Origin: Brassica napus | Taxonomy: Eukaryota; Streptophyta; Magnoliopsida; Brassicales; Brassicaceae | DNA: 64,000 nucleotides | Direction: 5' to 3' | NCBI RefSeq assembly: GCF_020379485.1 | Contig: NC_063446.1 | Coordinates: 19,045,525-19,109,524 of the forward strand | In this document: in pieces, positions 1 to 12,144 of the stretch | How the letters are laid out: the number at the start of each line of letters is the position of its first letter | Position numbering within the stretch: position 1 is the stretch's first letter | The notes under the pieces: model-generated | Databases searched by the model: none | Seen by the model: the letters and a program-made list of their open reading frames with translations, nothing else | What the model was told of the DNA's origin: nothing | Made by a program: the position numbers and the translations under genes

Positions 1-509
1 AAGTTCCATTTTTAGAACTATATCTATCTATTTTCTTCTTTTTAATTTAATTTTGAGCATATAATTAGATAAAACCATGAGATAGAATCTTCCTAGATAC
101 TCTATTGGAGAAGGTCTTAATTAAGCCGAACTGAGCCGAGTTTGTTATTGAAGTAAACAAAAATTTTACACTTAGCAATCGGAATATTTTGAAGAGTTTT
201 AACTAAAAACTTATGAAAAGATGGTGTTTACGGCAAGAACAAGATAAACACAATCAGAATATTTGACATTTTTATTAGATAAACTTGTTAATTTCGTTTC
301 AGCTATTTCGTTCATGATATATTTCTTAACTACCACATAAATTTCACAACATGTATTGTTGTTCCTCCACAGTTTGAATTATGCTACAAAACTTATTTTA
401 TAACACATGAACCATTTCATATTAGGAAAACTAGTTATATTTGACACCAAATCTAACATGATATCTCACATTTAATGCAACAAATCTGGTTATATAACTC
501 ATTTTTAAC

Positions 510-770
510 TACTCCCTCCGTTTTTAATATGTCATTTTAGAATTGTCTACATAGATTAAGAAAATCATTAATTTTTTATATTTTCTAAACAAAAACATCA
601 TTAATTACTTACATAACCACAAATCAACCAATAATAAAATAGAAGGTATATTATCATTAGTCATATAACACTAAGTGTTAATAAATTTTGCATAGAAAAC
701 CAAAAACGTTATATAATTTGGAACACAAAAATTTCTCTAAAACGACTTATATTAAAAAACGGAGGGAGTA
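510..770. mobile_element. Stowaway-like MITE (Tc1/mariner-type termini)
   Basis: The left end at 512 reads CTCCCTCCGTTTTTAATA. The right end at 768 is its inverted complement (AAAAACGGAGGGAG). Both are flanked by the dinucleotide TA (510-511 and 769-770), the target duplication typical of Stowaway/mariner elements. The interior is about 257 bp, AT-rich and non-coding, so the element would need a transposase supplied elsewhere. The CTCCCTCCGTT terminus is the well known Stowaway signature in plants. Confidence 0.85.
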
Positions 771-1506
771 TAATTTATACTTAAACATAAACATCAACAA
801 ATCTGGTTATATTTAAATAAAACCAATTATATTAGACATATATAGAAATACATAACATTATCCAGTTGTTAAATTATATCTAACCATCAGAAACTAAAAA
901 ACAACATGCCGGATACATACTGATTTTAATGCACATTACACCATACTAACAATATTTATGTCAAGGAATATTTTAAATACCCACAAACATTTCCAACTAC
1001 TTCATAAGACGATTCATCCACCTAGATGGTTTTGCATCTTTCATGATCACCTTCGTTAGATCAAGTGAAGGACATTCATATTGGAAATTTGAGTGTTCGG
1101 TAGTCACCGATAGCAATAAATACTTGTTTGTCACTGATCGAATTTGGCTGCATCTACCTGGAAAGAAACATTATTCATTAACAATTTTTATCGGACTAAT
1201 AATAAAATAATTGGAATAATCAGTTAGTAACAAAAAAAAACAATGGTAAACCATTCTCCGAAGAGAATGTGAAAGCTTCGGTGACTACACGCGTGGAAAT
1301 CTGGAATGGTACGGATTTAAATTCGGGTCTTTTTAGAAATCTACGGAACGCCTTGACCACCCGACCACAGACGCGTGGTTGAATAACCAGTTAGTATTTT
1401 TAGAATTTGATGTTTTAGTTATAATTTGGTAATTTAAACGTATATCATTTATTTATGGTCATGTTAACCACTTATTTTATAAACGTTCTATTATTATGTA
1501 TAATAT

Positions 1507-1562
1507 CCGGTTACATTTTCATTACCATGAACTACCGGTTACATTTTCATTACCATGAACTA
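1507..1562. repeat. 28-bp perfect tandem duplication
   Basis: Two identical adjacent 28-base units, starting CCGGTTACATTTTCATTACC, occupy 1507-1534 and 1535-1562. They look like recent replication slippage or an unequal exchange in non-coding DNA. Confidence 0.9.
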
Positions 1563-3960
1563 CCCAATGTGAAGTTAAACCCAAATGAATGGCATTTTTA
1601 GACGGACTTTATATCATACAATACTTGCTTCTGTTTTTGTTGTAACAATAATTAAATTTCCTGAAGCTTTTACATGTTGATCCACCTCCTCATCATTAAA
1701 ACTAGTTGATCTTAAATCAAAAATCAAATCTTTTTCTTGATCAAAATCCAAAAAAAAAAAAACCAACTCCCAAATAATTATAAATCTAAATTAATTATTG
1801 ATTATTCATATTCATCTCATAAAAACCATCTTAAAAAAAGAACATGAGATATTAATATTATTAGACTAACTCATCTCAAATCCAAAATCAAAACCCTTAC
1901 TTTATCAAAATCAAAGAGAAATCAATCTCTAAAAAATTATAATCTTAAGATTAATCAGTAAGATCCAATAAAAAAAATTTGAAAGAGAAAATATAATCAC
2001 CAACTATAGTCGGAAAAGAAGAGCTTTGTTGTTCTTCTATCTTCAGTCACATAGTAAAAATATTTTCTTTCTATCTTTTGCTTCATCTCTGTATATATTA
2101 TTGTTTACACTCCAAAGTGAAAGAAATAAGAATAAAAATAAATACAAGAAAAGAAATTAGAGTTTGAAGCTCTGTTTTTAATTTCTTGGCGAGAACTTGT
2201 GTTTTGGTTGACAATTTTTATAAGTAATGCATTTTCAGTGAAAAAAAAAAGAAATTAGAGAAAATATCTCTAATTTACATATTAAATGCAACACTGATAA
2301 CTCTATAATAGGTGTCATTATTTGATTTTGTTGACAACAATATCTTTAATATCCATTTTCTATTTTATTATTACGTTAGTTTTATTGCAGTTTGTATGTC
2401 GATGAAGGAGGACACTTTCGTTTTCTTCTTGAAGCCGGTTACTCCATCCATCTAGTTTCCAATAACGGCGTCCAAGTAGTAAATTATAAGACCCTTAGCA
2501 GTAAACACATGTGTAAAGTGGCACACAATACAATTAGAATTAGAGCATGTGCAATGCAGACTCTTAATACAAGCTCTTAGTGTAATAAATTAAATGGAAA
2601 ATGGGGGTTTAGTTAAGAGGCGAGTCTTAAATAAGGTTTGGAAAATCCGACTCTTGTGGGACGCGTGTCGAAAGGAGAGAAGAGAGATGAACGGTGGTTC
2701 GAGAAAATAGGAAAGTCGATTGTGTTTCTCGTTCTTTCTCTCTTCGACGAAGGAAGGAAAGAGGAGATCGCATGGTGGATGAATCTCGGAGGTGGTTCTC
2801 GTCGTCGATTCATCTCATCGGTGGCTCTCGTCGTCGATTATTCTCACCGGTGGCTCCCCTTCGTTGATTATTCTCATCGCTGGCTCCCCTCGACGAATCT
2901 CGGTGGCTCTCCTCGAAGAACGACGGTTGCTATCGTTGACGGATAAATCAGTGGCTCTCTCCGACGACGAAAAGCGGCGGTTGCTGCTGATTGCAATCGA
3001 AAGGTGAAATTAAATTTTTTTCTTAGTTTCTCATATTTGCATGTCTTTGATTTTGGTCCTTCGTTTTGATACATTTGAGACTTTTGTTTGCGATTTCTAA
3101 TTTGTTAAGCTCGATTGTAAAGGTGAACTCAATGTTTTTTTTTAAATTTCTCAATGATGAAAAATCCCAAACTTCTTGAAACTTTTTCATCATTCGGTTG
3201 AGACTTTTGAAACTTTTGTTTGCGATTCCTAATTTCTTAAGTTGGAGACTGATGTTTAGACTTTTGTTTCAGATAGTGAGAAACACGTTCGTTGTTAGCG
3301 AAGGGATGAAGAAAGAACCGAAGGACCTCAGAGAGATTCTTTCTTTTTTCACAAGGAAGAACTTCAATGGTACCGATCGTGGAGAAACAATCACGTAAGG
3401 CATTTAGTTACTGACATTGTTGCTGGATTTTTGTTGTTGCTTAAAACTTCAATGTTTTCAATTTTTCAAATGGGTTTTGCGTTTAGTTACTGACAATGTT
3501 TTCAATTTTTCAAATGGGTTTTGAAGGAACAATGGTTCTGAGGAGAGGAGAAGGTGCTTTGCTCACGATCTGTTCATGTACAAGCTCGTCTGCTCACGTT
3601 CTGAGGTAAATCCAAATTCCTCTTTGATCTGTTAGATTAATTTAAGTTGAGGAAGTCTAATTTGAATTGAAGTCGATGGTGTAATAAATGTTTAGGTTTG
3701 TGATGGTTGTGTTAGTAATAAATAGAACTTACGGTTGGAGTTTAGATGGTTGTTAGATATATGTCAAGTCTTTCTTCTCTTACTGTGATGAATTGTCTCA
3801 GCTGTGATGAATGTGTTTAGATATATGTCAAATCCTCTTCCCTCTATTAAACGCATTGCATCTTCTCTCCGATAAGCACCTTCTCTTTGATCTTCTCTTC
3901 CATCTAAACACCCTCATTCCTCTTGTTCTTCTCTTTCTCTCTTCTTTCACACATTCTGAT

Positions 3961-4407
3961 ATGGATTATCCATATACGAGTGGGTCAAACTTTGTTGATC
4001 TTCTTCAAAGTCAACAAAATGTTTTTGGTTCTAGCAACCTCGGTGTAAAGAGTCCTGTATTTGGAACTCAACAGAGCCTGGATAGAAACCTCGGTGTAGA
4101 GAGTCTTGTGGAGCGCCGAGAACGCAGGAAATGGACGCCCTCAGATGACATTTTGCTCATCAGCTCATGGCTCAACACGAGTAAAGATCCAGTAGTGGGT
4201 AATGAGCAAAGATCAGGGGCTTTCTGGTCACGCGTTGCCGCCTACTTTGCCGCAAGCCAGAAGGGTGGAGGCTGCGAAAGGAGAGACCCGATGCACTGTA
4301 AGCAGCGGTGGCAGAAGATCAACGACAGCGTGTGTAAGTTTTGTGGCTCGTACGAGGCTGCAACCAGGGAGAAAACCAGCGGACAAAATGAGACAGATGT
4401 TGGCTGA
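3961..4407 (+). pseudogene. Harbinger ORF1-type Myb/SANT-like DNA-binding protein, truncated
   Basis: The likely start is the ATG at 3961, which opens with MDYPYTSGSNFVDLLQSQQ; the frame is open upstream to 3811. The product of about 148 residues carries a trihelix/SANT-like core: a basic lead-in, KWTPSDDILLISSWLNTSKD, then FWSRVAAYF and CKQRWQKINDSVCKFCG. In PIF/Harbinger elements this protein binds the element ends and helps bring the transposase into the nucleus. Here the reading stops with TGA at 4405, just after the SANT-like core, and the expected downstream helical part (the AHEIFF region seen in relatives) is not found in frame. The stop may mark a lost coding exon or a nonsense change. 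The transposase lies about 700 bp downstream on the same strand. Confidence 0.75.
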
Positions 4408-5099
4408 TTAGGTTTCTGTTTCTGTGGTCTGTTTAAGTTTATGTTTGTGTCCTCTGCTTGTTTGTTGGTTGTTGTCTACGAGTTTATGTTTCTGATGCTA
4501 GTTCTTGTTATGGTTAAATTATCTAACCAGATCTTGTTGGCTTACAATGTTCTTGGTCTTGTTCTTCTAATGCTAACCAGATCTGAAGACGAAGCTGATT
4601 AATGACTTGTTGGCTTACAATGTTCTTGTTCTTGTTCTTCTAATGCTAACCAGATCTTGTTCTTGTTAATGCAGGTGAGAGAGTCGCCTACTTAAAGCTG
4701 TTGAGAGCAAATATCAGAACATGAGTGGATAGGTGATGACTTGTTTCTTGTCACAAGAGTGGATAGGTGATGACTTGTTTCTTGTCTTCTAGTGGGCACG
4801 GGGTTGTCTTTGATTTTGGTAATATTTGCCTCTTGTAATCTAGTGTGATCACGGACACAAAAGAATCTTTGGGTCTTGTATATGATGACTTGTTTCTTGT
4901 CTTTTACTTGTCACGGGTTTCATTTGATTCTTGTATCACGAGTGCTTATTATACTCTTTTGCATCACACCCTTTTGCATCACAACTCTTCTTTCTATCTT
5001 TAACAACTCGTTCATCTTCTCACAATTCACCAACTCATTCTCTTCATCTCTTTCATACAAAACAATTCATTCTCTTTATCTCTTTGATTCAAAACAACG

Positions 5100-6381
5100 A
5101 TGACATCTTCTTCTCCTTTCAATATTGATCAACAATTTGATGAAGCTTTCGATCAATTTTTTGAACAACAATTTGATGAAGCTTACGATACTCTGATCAA
5201 TGATCAAGGTAATCAAGAAGATGAAAGGAATACAAGAAAAAAACGAGTTTTTATCGAGAGAAATCGTGAAGAAGGCAATCTCCGGTTATGGAATGATTAT
5301 TTCAGTGACACTCCAACTTATCCTGAAAATCTATTCCGAAGACGATTTAGAATGAACAAGTCATTGTTCATGTGTATTGTTGATCGGCTCTCCAATGAAG
5401 TTCAATTCTTTCGTCAAAAGAAAGACGGTCTCGGAAGGCTTGGTCTCTCTACACTTCAAAAATGTACAGCAGCTATTCGTGTGTTGGCATATGGTTTTGC
5501 GCTTGATACGGTCGATGAATACCTCCGGCTCGGTGCAAGTACTACTCGGTTATGTGTCGAAAATTTTGTGGAAGCAATAATAAATCTGTTCGGCGATGAG
5601 TACCTAAGAAGACCAATACCGGATGATCTTCAACGTCTACTTTATATTGGAGAGCTTCGTGGATTTCCCGGGATGATAGGGAGCATCGATTGTATGCATT
5701 GGGAGTGAGAATTGTCCCACCGCTTGGAAAGGGCAATATTCTCGTGGTTCTGGAAAACCCACTATTGTCTTAGAGGCGGTTGCTTCATATGATCTCTGGA
5801 TATGACATGCATTTTTTGGACCTCCAGGTACTTTAAATGATATCAATGTTCTTGATCGCTCACCTGTTTTTGATGACATAATAAATGGTCAAGCTCCGAA
5901 AGTGAATTTCTCGGTCAACGGAAGAGAGTATGATTTGGCTTACTATCTCACTGATGGTATTTATCCGAAATGTGCTACTTTTATCCAATCTATTTCGATT
6001 CCACAAGGGCCGAAAGCAGCTTTATTTGCTCAACGTCAAGAAGCTGTCCGAAAAGATGTCGAGCGTGCTTTCGGAGTCTTGCAAGCTCGATTTGGCATTA
6101 TTAAAAATCCGGCACGTATTTGGGATAAAGTCAAGATCGGAAAGATTATGAGAGCATGTATCATACTCCATAATATGATAGTAGAAGACGAACGAGATCA
6201 AAACACTCAGTTTGATGTTTCAGAATTCCAACAAGGAGAAGGTAACGGAAGTTCACATGTCAATCTCACCTATTCTACAGACATCCCTTCAAATATGGGC
6301 AATATGATGAATGTTCGAACTACAATTCGTGATACACGAATTCATGAACGACTGAAAGCTGATTTGGTTGAACATATGTGA
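5100..6381 (+). pseudogene. PIF/Harbinger DDE transposase (HARBI1-like), frameshifted
   Basis: The first part (5100-5708) begins at an ATG and reads an acidic leader, then LFRRRFRMNKSLFMCIVD, the usual helical region, and ends at GSIDCMHWE, which contains the first catalytic Asp. A small deletion right after this (around 5704-5709) shifts the frame and gives an immediate TGA. The rest continues in another frame from about 5710 to 6381. It includes GPPGTLNDINVLDRSP (second Asp) and VERAFGVLQARFGIIKNPAR (catalytic Glu), followed by ILHNMIVEDERD. A second lesion in that frame turns the conserved Trp of the LWIWHA-type motif into TGA near 5803. An Asp-Asp-Glu triad is therefore still recognisable, but no full-length enzyme can be made. 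Intact members excise and reinsert the element at TTA/TAA. Confidence 0.88.
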
Positions 6382-6697
6382 TCTAAATATGGACGTGATC
6401 AAGACAACAACTGAGCTTCAATGCCTCTTTTGAATTATTATCGCTTATTTTAGTAATCTTTGTTTTTATGTTTTTATTTTAAATTATATGTTTAAAATGT
6501 AATGTTTTATTTTGTTTTATTTAATAAATAAATTTTAGTTTCAAAAACTTTTTTTTTAATAATTTTTTATTTAAGAACCCTTAACTTAAAAAATCTCTAT
6601 TAGAGGACTAAAAATTAAGAGTTTCTTAACATTAACTCTTAACCTAAATTAATTACTAAGAGTCCATTAAGTGGTTATAGCAATGCACATGCTCTTA

Positions 6698-6988
6698 GGC
6701 GTTAACACGCACGTAGTGTTTACAGAAAAGGAAAATCAATTTGTAATTTCCTGTTTTCGTTACTCTACTCCAAAGCTCCAATCTCTCCCTCTGCTATCTA
6801 TACAAACGAGATCAAACTCATTATTAACGATTAATTTACTCGTTGTTGACTCCGATGAAATTAGGTTTATTGTTGATCCTATTTCAAAGGCTTTCTGTTG
6901 ATTCAGACACTTAGGTTAGTGTCGCCGTCGCTCTTTTCCTCTTCTCCTCCTCGATCAGGCGAGAGACAACAATTAAGCCACAGACGCT
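6698..6988. promoter_or_regulatory. Upstream region and 5' leader of the FCP1-like gene
   Basis: This 290-base stretch lies between the right end of the Harbinger element and the ATG at 6989. It is pyrimidine-rich close to the start (CTCTTTTCCTCTTCTCCTCC), as plant leaders often are. The element sits directly upstream, so it may have displaced the original promoter. No convincing TATA box was identified. Confidence 0.4.
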
Positions 6989-7708
6989 ATGTCGTTTATA
7001 AAGCAATGCTTTAGTTTATTCGACAAAACCAAACGAAGAAACAAACCCTCCCGTCTGAACGAAGAGAAAAAGAAGAAGAAGAAGAAGAAGAAACTCCACC
7101 TAGTGCTTGACTTGGATCACACTCTTCTCCATTCTATCCATGTGTCAAAGCTTTCTCAGAAAGAAAAATATCTAATCGAAGAAGTTGGTTCAAGGGTTGA
7201 TCTATGGAAGTTCGACAAAGGCAATCCCAACGAGCATCTCATAAAGTTACGACCTTTCCTTGACGAGTTTCTGCGAGAAGCCAACAAGCTTTTCTACATG
7301 TACGTTTACACGATGGGCACTTACAGGTACGCGCAGAATGTACTGAGTTTGATTGATCCGGACAAATTATATTTCGGAGATAGAGTGATAACCAGAGAAA
7401 AAAGCCCTCATAAGAAGACACTTGATCTTCTCTCTGCTGATAAACGAAGAGTGGTCATTGTTGATGACACGAGTAGTGTTTGGCCGCAACACAAGAGAAA
7501 CTTGTTGGAGATCGCAAAGTACATTTATTTCAGAGACGGGATGAAGTGGGAATCTTATGCAGAGAAGAAGAGAGACGAAAGTCGAAGCAAAGGAGCATTG
7601 TCTAATGTTCTGAAACTCCTTCAACAAGCTCATAGAAGATTCCAAGATTTTGATTCTAACGACTTGAGGCTCTTGATACGTGATCCTTGTACACTCTGTT
7701 GCTTTTGA
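6989..7708 (+). CDS. FCP1-like RNA polymerase II CTD phosphatase-like protein (HAD superfamily)
   Basis: Single-exon gene of 239 residues. After a Lys-rich block (residues 27-35, encoded by an AAG repeat) comes [14 protein letters not shown], the DLDHT signature of FCP1/SCP phosphatases at 41-45, with the nucleophile and general acid Asp. YVYTMGT (106-111) supplies the Thr motif and [11 protein letters not shown] (155-165) the distal acidic pair. All catalytic elements of the haloacid-dehalogenase phosphatase fold are present. Family members remove phosphate from the heptad repeat of the polymerase II tail. There is no BRCT domain after the catalytic part, so this matches the short Arabidopsis FCP1-like proteins rather than CPL3/CPL4. 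The C-terminus is DPCTLCCF. Which member it corresponds to cannot be told from the sequence alone. Confidence 0.85.
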   Translation: MSFIKQCFSLFDKTKRRNKPSRLNEEKKKKKKKKKLHLVLDLDHTLLHSIHVSKLSQKEKYLIEEVGSRVDLWKFDKGNPNEHLIKLRPFLDEFLREANKLFYMYVYTMGTYRYAQNVLSLIDPDKLYFGDRVITREKSPHKKTLDLLSADKRRVVIVDDTSSVWPQHKRNLLEIAKYIYFRDGMKWESYAEKKRDESRSKGALSNVLKLLQQAHRRFQDFDSNDLRLLIRDPCTLCCF

Positions 7709-8043
7709 CTCCACTTTTCACTGTCGATAAGTCTATGTGTAATGTTTCTTTTTTCTTTTTCTTTTGTTTGCAATTTCTCACATAATAACAAATACAAAAC
7801 TTTCAATCTAAGACCAAATGACAAACAAAAAGAGCATTGTGTTAGAAACAAGCCATTAATTCTTTTTTTTTCTACAATGTTAGGGGAATCTCTGCCCACA
7901 TAGAGAAAGAAACCACATTCTCTACATTTTGTCACAGTGATGGTAAGTAGCTTCAGAGAAGCGACAATGTAATCCGAATCAGTTTTGTTTTTTCCCTCTT
8001 CCAACAAGACACACACATTGATAATACAGAGACGTGTTTATCA

Positions 8044-10268
8044 TCACTTCTTGTTCATCCTAGAATCTGCTGAGTTATCCCACACAGGTGATAGAGGCTT
8101 CCTGCCAATTTCTGGACTGCCGCTAAACTCAAGCATCTTCTCGATTGGGCTGCTCATCATCTTTGGACACTTTCTCTTGTTTGACTGTAACGTAAAACCA
8201 TCTCCAAATTAGAAAATTCCATAGCTGCTTTTCATTTTTTGTGGGTTTTTTTTTTACCTTAGCAGATGCGCTTTTGTGGCTTGTCTCAGAAGAACCAAGA
8301 GGGCTTAACTGCTGCCTTAACAACTTGCGATTTTCTTTATCCAGCTTTCGGTTTTGTATGCTCACAAGTTCTGCCTGTTTATAAGTTAAATGGAACGATT
8401 TCAGAACAAAGAAGAATAAAGAGTGTTATGGTTTTATTATATTACCTCTTGTTCGGCTTTAGCGAGATTCTGGATGATGCATTCCCTTTCTTTTTCAAAT
8501 TTCTTTGCCACCGAAACTAAAGACAGAACCTTTTGCGTTGAAGGCTTTAACCGATCCCATTTGCTCAACAAGGCTTGGCAGGATTGGTCTTGAACGTTTG
8601 CCTCTAAGAAGAGACGCCCGATGGTATTTTCATCTTTGCTTATGAGTGATCCCAAAACTGAATCAAGTAAATCTTCTTCTTGTGGTGAGCAGTTGTTATC
8701 AACCTTTTGAGGGGAAAAAAATGAAAACACATTAAGGTAAGTTGATGAAGAGCACAAAGACGTTATATTTTGAGCTGAAAAGATATGAAGTAAAAGCTAT
8801 GAACACTAATCAAGAATTGAACAAACAATCACTGAAGAATCAAAGACAAAGCCAACACCTTACAAGTTCTATCATCTACGTCCAGCTTAGAAAAACTGCT
8901 AGGAATAGTGCATAAGTACAATCCAATATCAAAATCAGATAATATTCAAAGATCTATTTACCTTTCAGCAACTAAATCAGTATGGGTTGACAAAGAATAT
9001 TAAGCTAGAAACTTAATCTCTTTCTAGTGCATCAATCACATCATACCTACAAGTTTAAGTCTTTATGCGAACCAACACAATAAGGATGGACTTATGAATC
9101 AACGAAGAAGACAAGTTATGAGAAATAGCAATGTCAACTTAACACAGAAAACATAACCACTTGAGAAACTATTTGATCAAGAATAGTCTGACCAAATGAC
9201 GGATTGTTTGTAAGAACAGTCTTTCCAAGTCCTAAAATCATTCAGTACAAAAAAAAAAGGTCTCAAAACAAAAGATAATTTGCTTAACAGCAATTCATTT
9301 CTCAAGCAAACAACCCACTGAGTAACTAAATTTTTCTTCAGATACAAGACAAAACGGATAAGAAGACAAGTTTCAAACACACTATGAGAAATCTCAATGC
9401 AAGACAATAACCACTTGAGAAGCCAAAATCAAAGCGCTACAATCAAGATATAACTATACTCAACAGAAACACACTTCTAAAGCAACTAAGAAACTAAAGT
9501 GTCAATCAGATCCTTATACCCTACAATTACAAGACTTTCTACACAAAAATGGATATGAAGACAAGTTTCATATACAACACTATGATAAGTTTCAACAATG
9601 CAAAGATCAGTAAGTGCCAAAAAAGCTAACAAATTTACTTAATATGAATAAAAATTCTTACTTGCTCAATCCCAATTTGTCGTTGCTTACAAAGCTGCAA
9701 TTCCTCAGACATTCTAGCAACTTCCTCTTCCAATTCACGAACCCTAGCTTCTGCATCTCTCGCCCTCTCATCCGATTCGTTCCCGAACTCCATCAAGGCG
9801 TCACGGTCTTGATGATAAAGCAAGCACTCTCTTTCCCATTTCTTACACTGCCTCAACAAGTTTCCGCATTCCTCCGCCAGTTTCTGGTTCTCCTCCACGA
9901 ACTTCTTCAACGCCTGTGCATTCATACTCGCTTCCGACTAAATTGATCAGAGGAGAAAAAGATCAGATCTTTAGTCAGTTACAACCTACTACGAACCAAA
10001 TAAAGAAAACCCAGAACGAGTTACTAACCCTAACTCGTTCTAGCACTTGGTCTTTCTCCTTTGATCTGGAGAGGAGAGCCAGATACTGATCTCGGAGACG
10101 GCGCTGCGCTTCTTCAGCCGCGAGAAGCTTCGTTTGGAGAGATTCGATTGAGATGGGAAGCCCTAAGGAGTGATCGATGGTGTCTTTGATGTAATCGTCG
10201 ACTTCTGGCGAGAGATTCATCCTCGCTCTCGTTTCTGTTTCGCCTGAATCGATTCTCTCGCTTCTCAT
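8044..10268 (-). CDS. Coiled-coil protein of unknown function, five exons
   Basis: Exons on the minus strand are 10268-10029, 9937-9662, 8703-8446, 8374-8258 and 8184-8044. All junctions are phase 0 with GT-AG borders, giving 343 residues. The start is the ATG at 10268 (MRSERIDSGETETRARMNLS). Residues about 40-172 are charged and heptad-like (KLLAAEEAQRRLRDQYLALL, then ARVRELEEEVARMSEELQLC), predicting a long coiled coil. Exon 3 carries EEDLLDSVLGSLISKDENTI and a second helical stretch ending in a KFEKERECIIQNLAKAEQE-type segment. The tail is basic and Ser/Pro-rich (SPIEKMLEFSGSPEIGRKP) and ends in NKK. There is no signal peptide or membrane segment. I recognise it only as a conserved plant coiled-coil protein; no enzymatic motif is visible. 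Intron 2 is 958 bp. Confidence 0.8.
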
Positions 10269-10365
10269 GGCTACTTTTCAAGAACAAGAAACGAATTAAG
10301 AATGAGAGTTGAGGATTTGGCAAGAAAGCACACAGACAGAGAGGATTTTGCAGAGAGAGAGACAC

Positions 10366-11349
10366 GCGAGGGGGAATTCAAAAATGAAGTAGCCGTTACA
10401 ACTTTTTAATAATTGAAATCTTTATGACACGTGGCAAGTTATTATTGCTGAGGAATTTGGCTCCTGACGCAACCTTTTTTATATTTTTTTTTTGACTGAG
10501 GAAATTTTTTTTAAATAAAAAGTTCAACTCTTCTTTCATTGATTTTCTGGGTTGCAACAATTCAGATCATTTTGGTTATTAGCTAAAATATTGTTTACTT
10601 GGCTATTAAATCAATCAAAAATAGCCAGAATAAATATCATACTATATGACTCTTACTCGGATAATGAAAATTATAGTAAAGTGAAAGTTGATGTGTTTGT
10701 AAAATATCCAAAACTTTTATACATATTTGGTTAAAATTTTGTAACTCTTTTAATAATTATTGTTTCATGTGGTTTGGTTTGGGATCCATATAATCTGAAA
10801 TCACATACCAAATATAAATATAAAAACGAATAAACAAATATAGGTTACAATAAAATTCTATAAATTAATAATGTTAGAATTTTGATATTTTACTAATTTA
10901 TAAATTTTATTTTCCAGTTTATTATTATCTAAAATATTTTTTATTTGGTCAAAAATTATTTACTTTCAATTTTAAATAATTAGCTTTTGATATCTTTTTA
11001 TGCTTTACTAAGACATTGAAATTTTGATTAAATTGCATGAACATGTATTATATTTCTATAACAAGTATTTTCATACTACAATAAGTATAAGTAATTTTAG
11101 TTGCAATTTTTCAAGACAGCAACTCAACCAATAAAATTAAGAGATAAAAATTTCATATAAAATAAATAAATAATATTACAATGATTTTTTGAAAATTATG
11201 GTATTCATATTTATGTAAGTATTAGTTTATAGCATTAATAAGGTTGTATATATTTGTATAAGAAACTCTAAAGTATACTATTATTTTATATTTTAAATTA
11301 GTCTTATTCGAAATCATAAATTTTTTATCATTTATCATTTTTTTACTAG
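10366..11349. other. AT-rich intergenic region upstream of the coiled-coil gene
   Basis: The stretch holds the likely promoter of the minus-strand coiled-coil gene (10270 to about 10500) and then strongly AT-rich DNA without a credible coding region. No terminal repeats were recognised. Confidence 0.5.
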
Positions 11350-12144
11350 GTGATTCAACTTTAAAAAGAAATGACCAACATTTTATCAAATTAACACGTA
11401 TACCATAATAAAAAAAAGTCCGTAAAATGTTGTTGGTGGTTGCATTTGAGTTACTCAGAGCATCTCCGATGGTACTATATTTTTCACTTTAACATCATTT
11501 TTACTATAATAACATTTCAAATTTTCTTCAAATTTGTAATGTTCAGTTTTTCAATTTCAAAGACAATTTTTTTAATTATAAATGAGTTCTTATCTTTAAC
11601 TTATTGTTATTTTCAATTAGAAAAATTATAAGTGTTGAAATTATCCAATTAGTTTTAAATCGATATTAATAATTTATCTAATTAGATGTTAATAGCAAAA
11701 AACATGAAAATATTCATTCCCGATAATTTCATGTTCTAGTTAGAAGAGTTTAGAATAAAATAAGATCATTTCTTGTTTCAGAATACTTTGATTAAACACT
11801 TAATAGAAATATATATTTGGTGTTTCTTTATAAAATCTAATGTTCTTTGTTTATTTATTCATGTTATGTATAATAATTGTATCATATGATAATGTCTACC
11901 TTATAATAAATAGTAATTATATCGGCTTACTGTTAAAACAAAATAGTTAGGTAAAGTTAGTAAATTTTAAAAGTATAATAATTAAGTATAAAATGGTGAC
12001 ATAATATAATTAGAATATTCTTTTTACAAAGAAAATGAATTAAACCATTGCAGAACATGTTGTTTCGTATTTTGAAAAAGTCAAATTTTGAAGAAAAAAA
12101 TTGAAATTAACTTTGATCATTGAGACAAAACCTTTGCTTCCCAT
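11350..12144 (-). pseudogene. ECA1-like gene copy, broken by an insertion
   Basis: The blocks 11350-11456 and about 12105-12144 match the intact minus-strand ECA1-like gene at 13122-13484. The proximal block keeps the start region, with the complement of CTTTGCTTCCCATTTTTCT at 12132-12150. The distal block matches the middle of the gene (13314-13415) with many substitutions and small gaps. Between them lie about 650 bases with no counterpart in the intact copy. The part of the gene beyond 11350, including the last Cys codons, is not recognisable. It is therefore non-functional. Confidence 0.7.
11457..12105. mobile_element. Possible non-autonomous insertion inside the ECA1-like pseudogene
   Basis: This AT-rich stretch interrupts the pseudogene relative to its intact paralogue. 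Its left end reads GAGCATCTCCGATGGTACTA, a typical plant MITE-like terminus. A loosely complementary stretch (AAACCATTGCAGAACATG) is found near 12041-12058. The terminal match is poor and no clear target duplication was found, so superfamily and exact right boundary are uncertain. Confidence 0.4.

Larger units (their letters stand above)
1..2539. other. AT-rich intergenic region
   Basis: No open reading frame here resembles a known family, and both strands are stop-rich. It contains a Stowaway-like MITE (510-770), a 28-bp perfect tandem duplication (1507-1562) and several A-rich stretches. The words around 478-497 and 795-813, on either side of the MITE, share an 18-base match, so the MITE may sit inside an older duplicated stretch. 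No RNA gene was seen. Confidence 0.6.
2540..6697. mobile_element. PIF/Harbinger DNA transposon, full length, with TTA target duplication
   Basis: The ends are inverted repeats: GAGCATGTGCAATGC at 2543 and its near-perfect complement (GCAATGCACATGCTC, one mismatch) ending at 6694. They are flanked by TTA at 2540-2542 and 6695-6697, the three-base duplication typical of the PIF/Harbinger superfamily. Inside are the two genes expected of the group on the plus strand, a Myb/SANT-like ORF1 and a DDE transposase, both damaged. The element is about 4.15 kb. Subterminal runs related to CTCTTAA recur near both ends. The stretch 2640-3600 has open frames but no recognisable domain. Confidence 0.9.
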
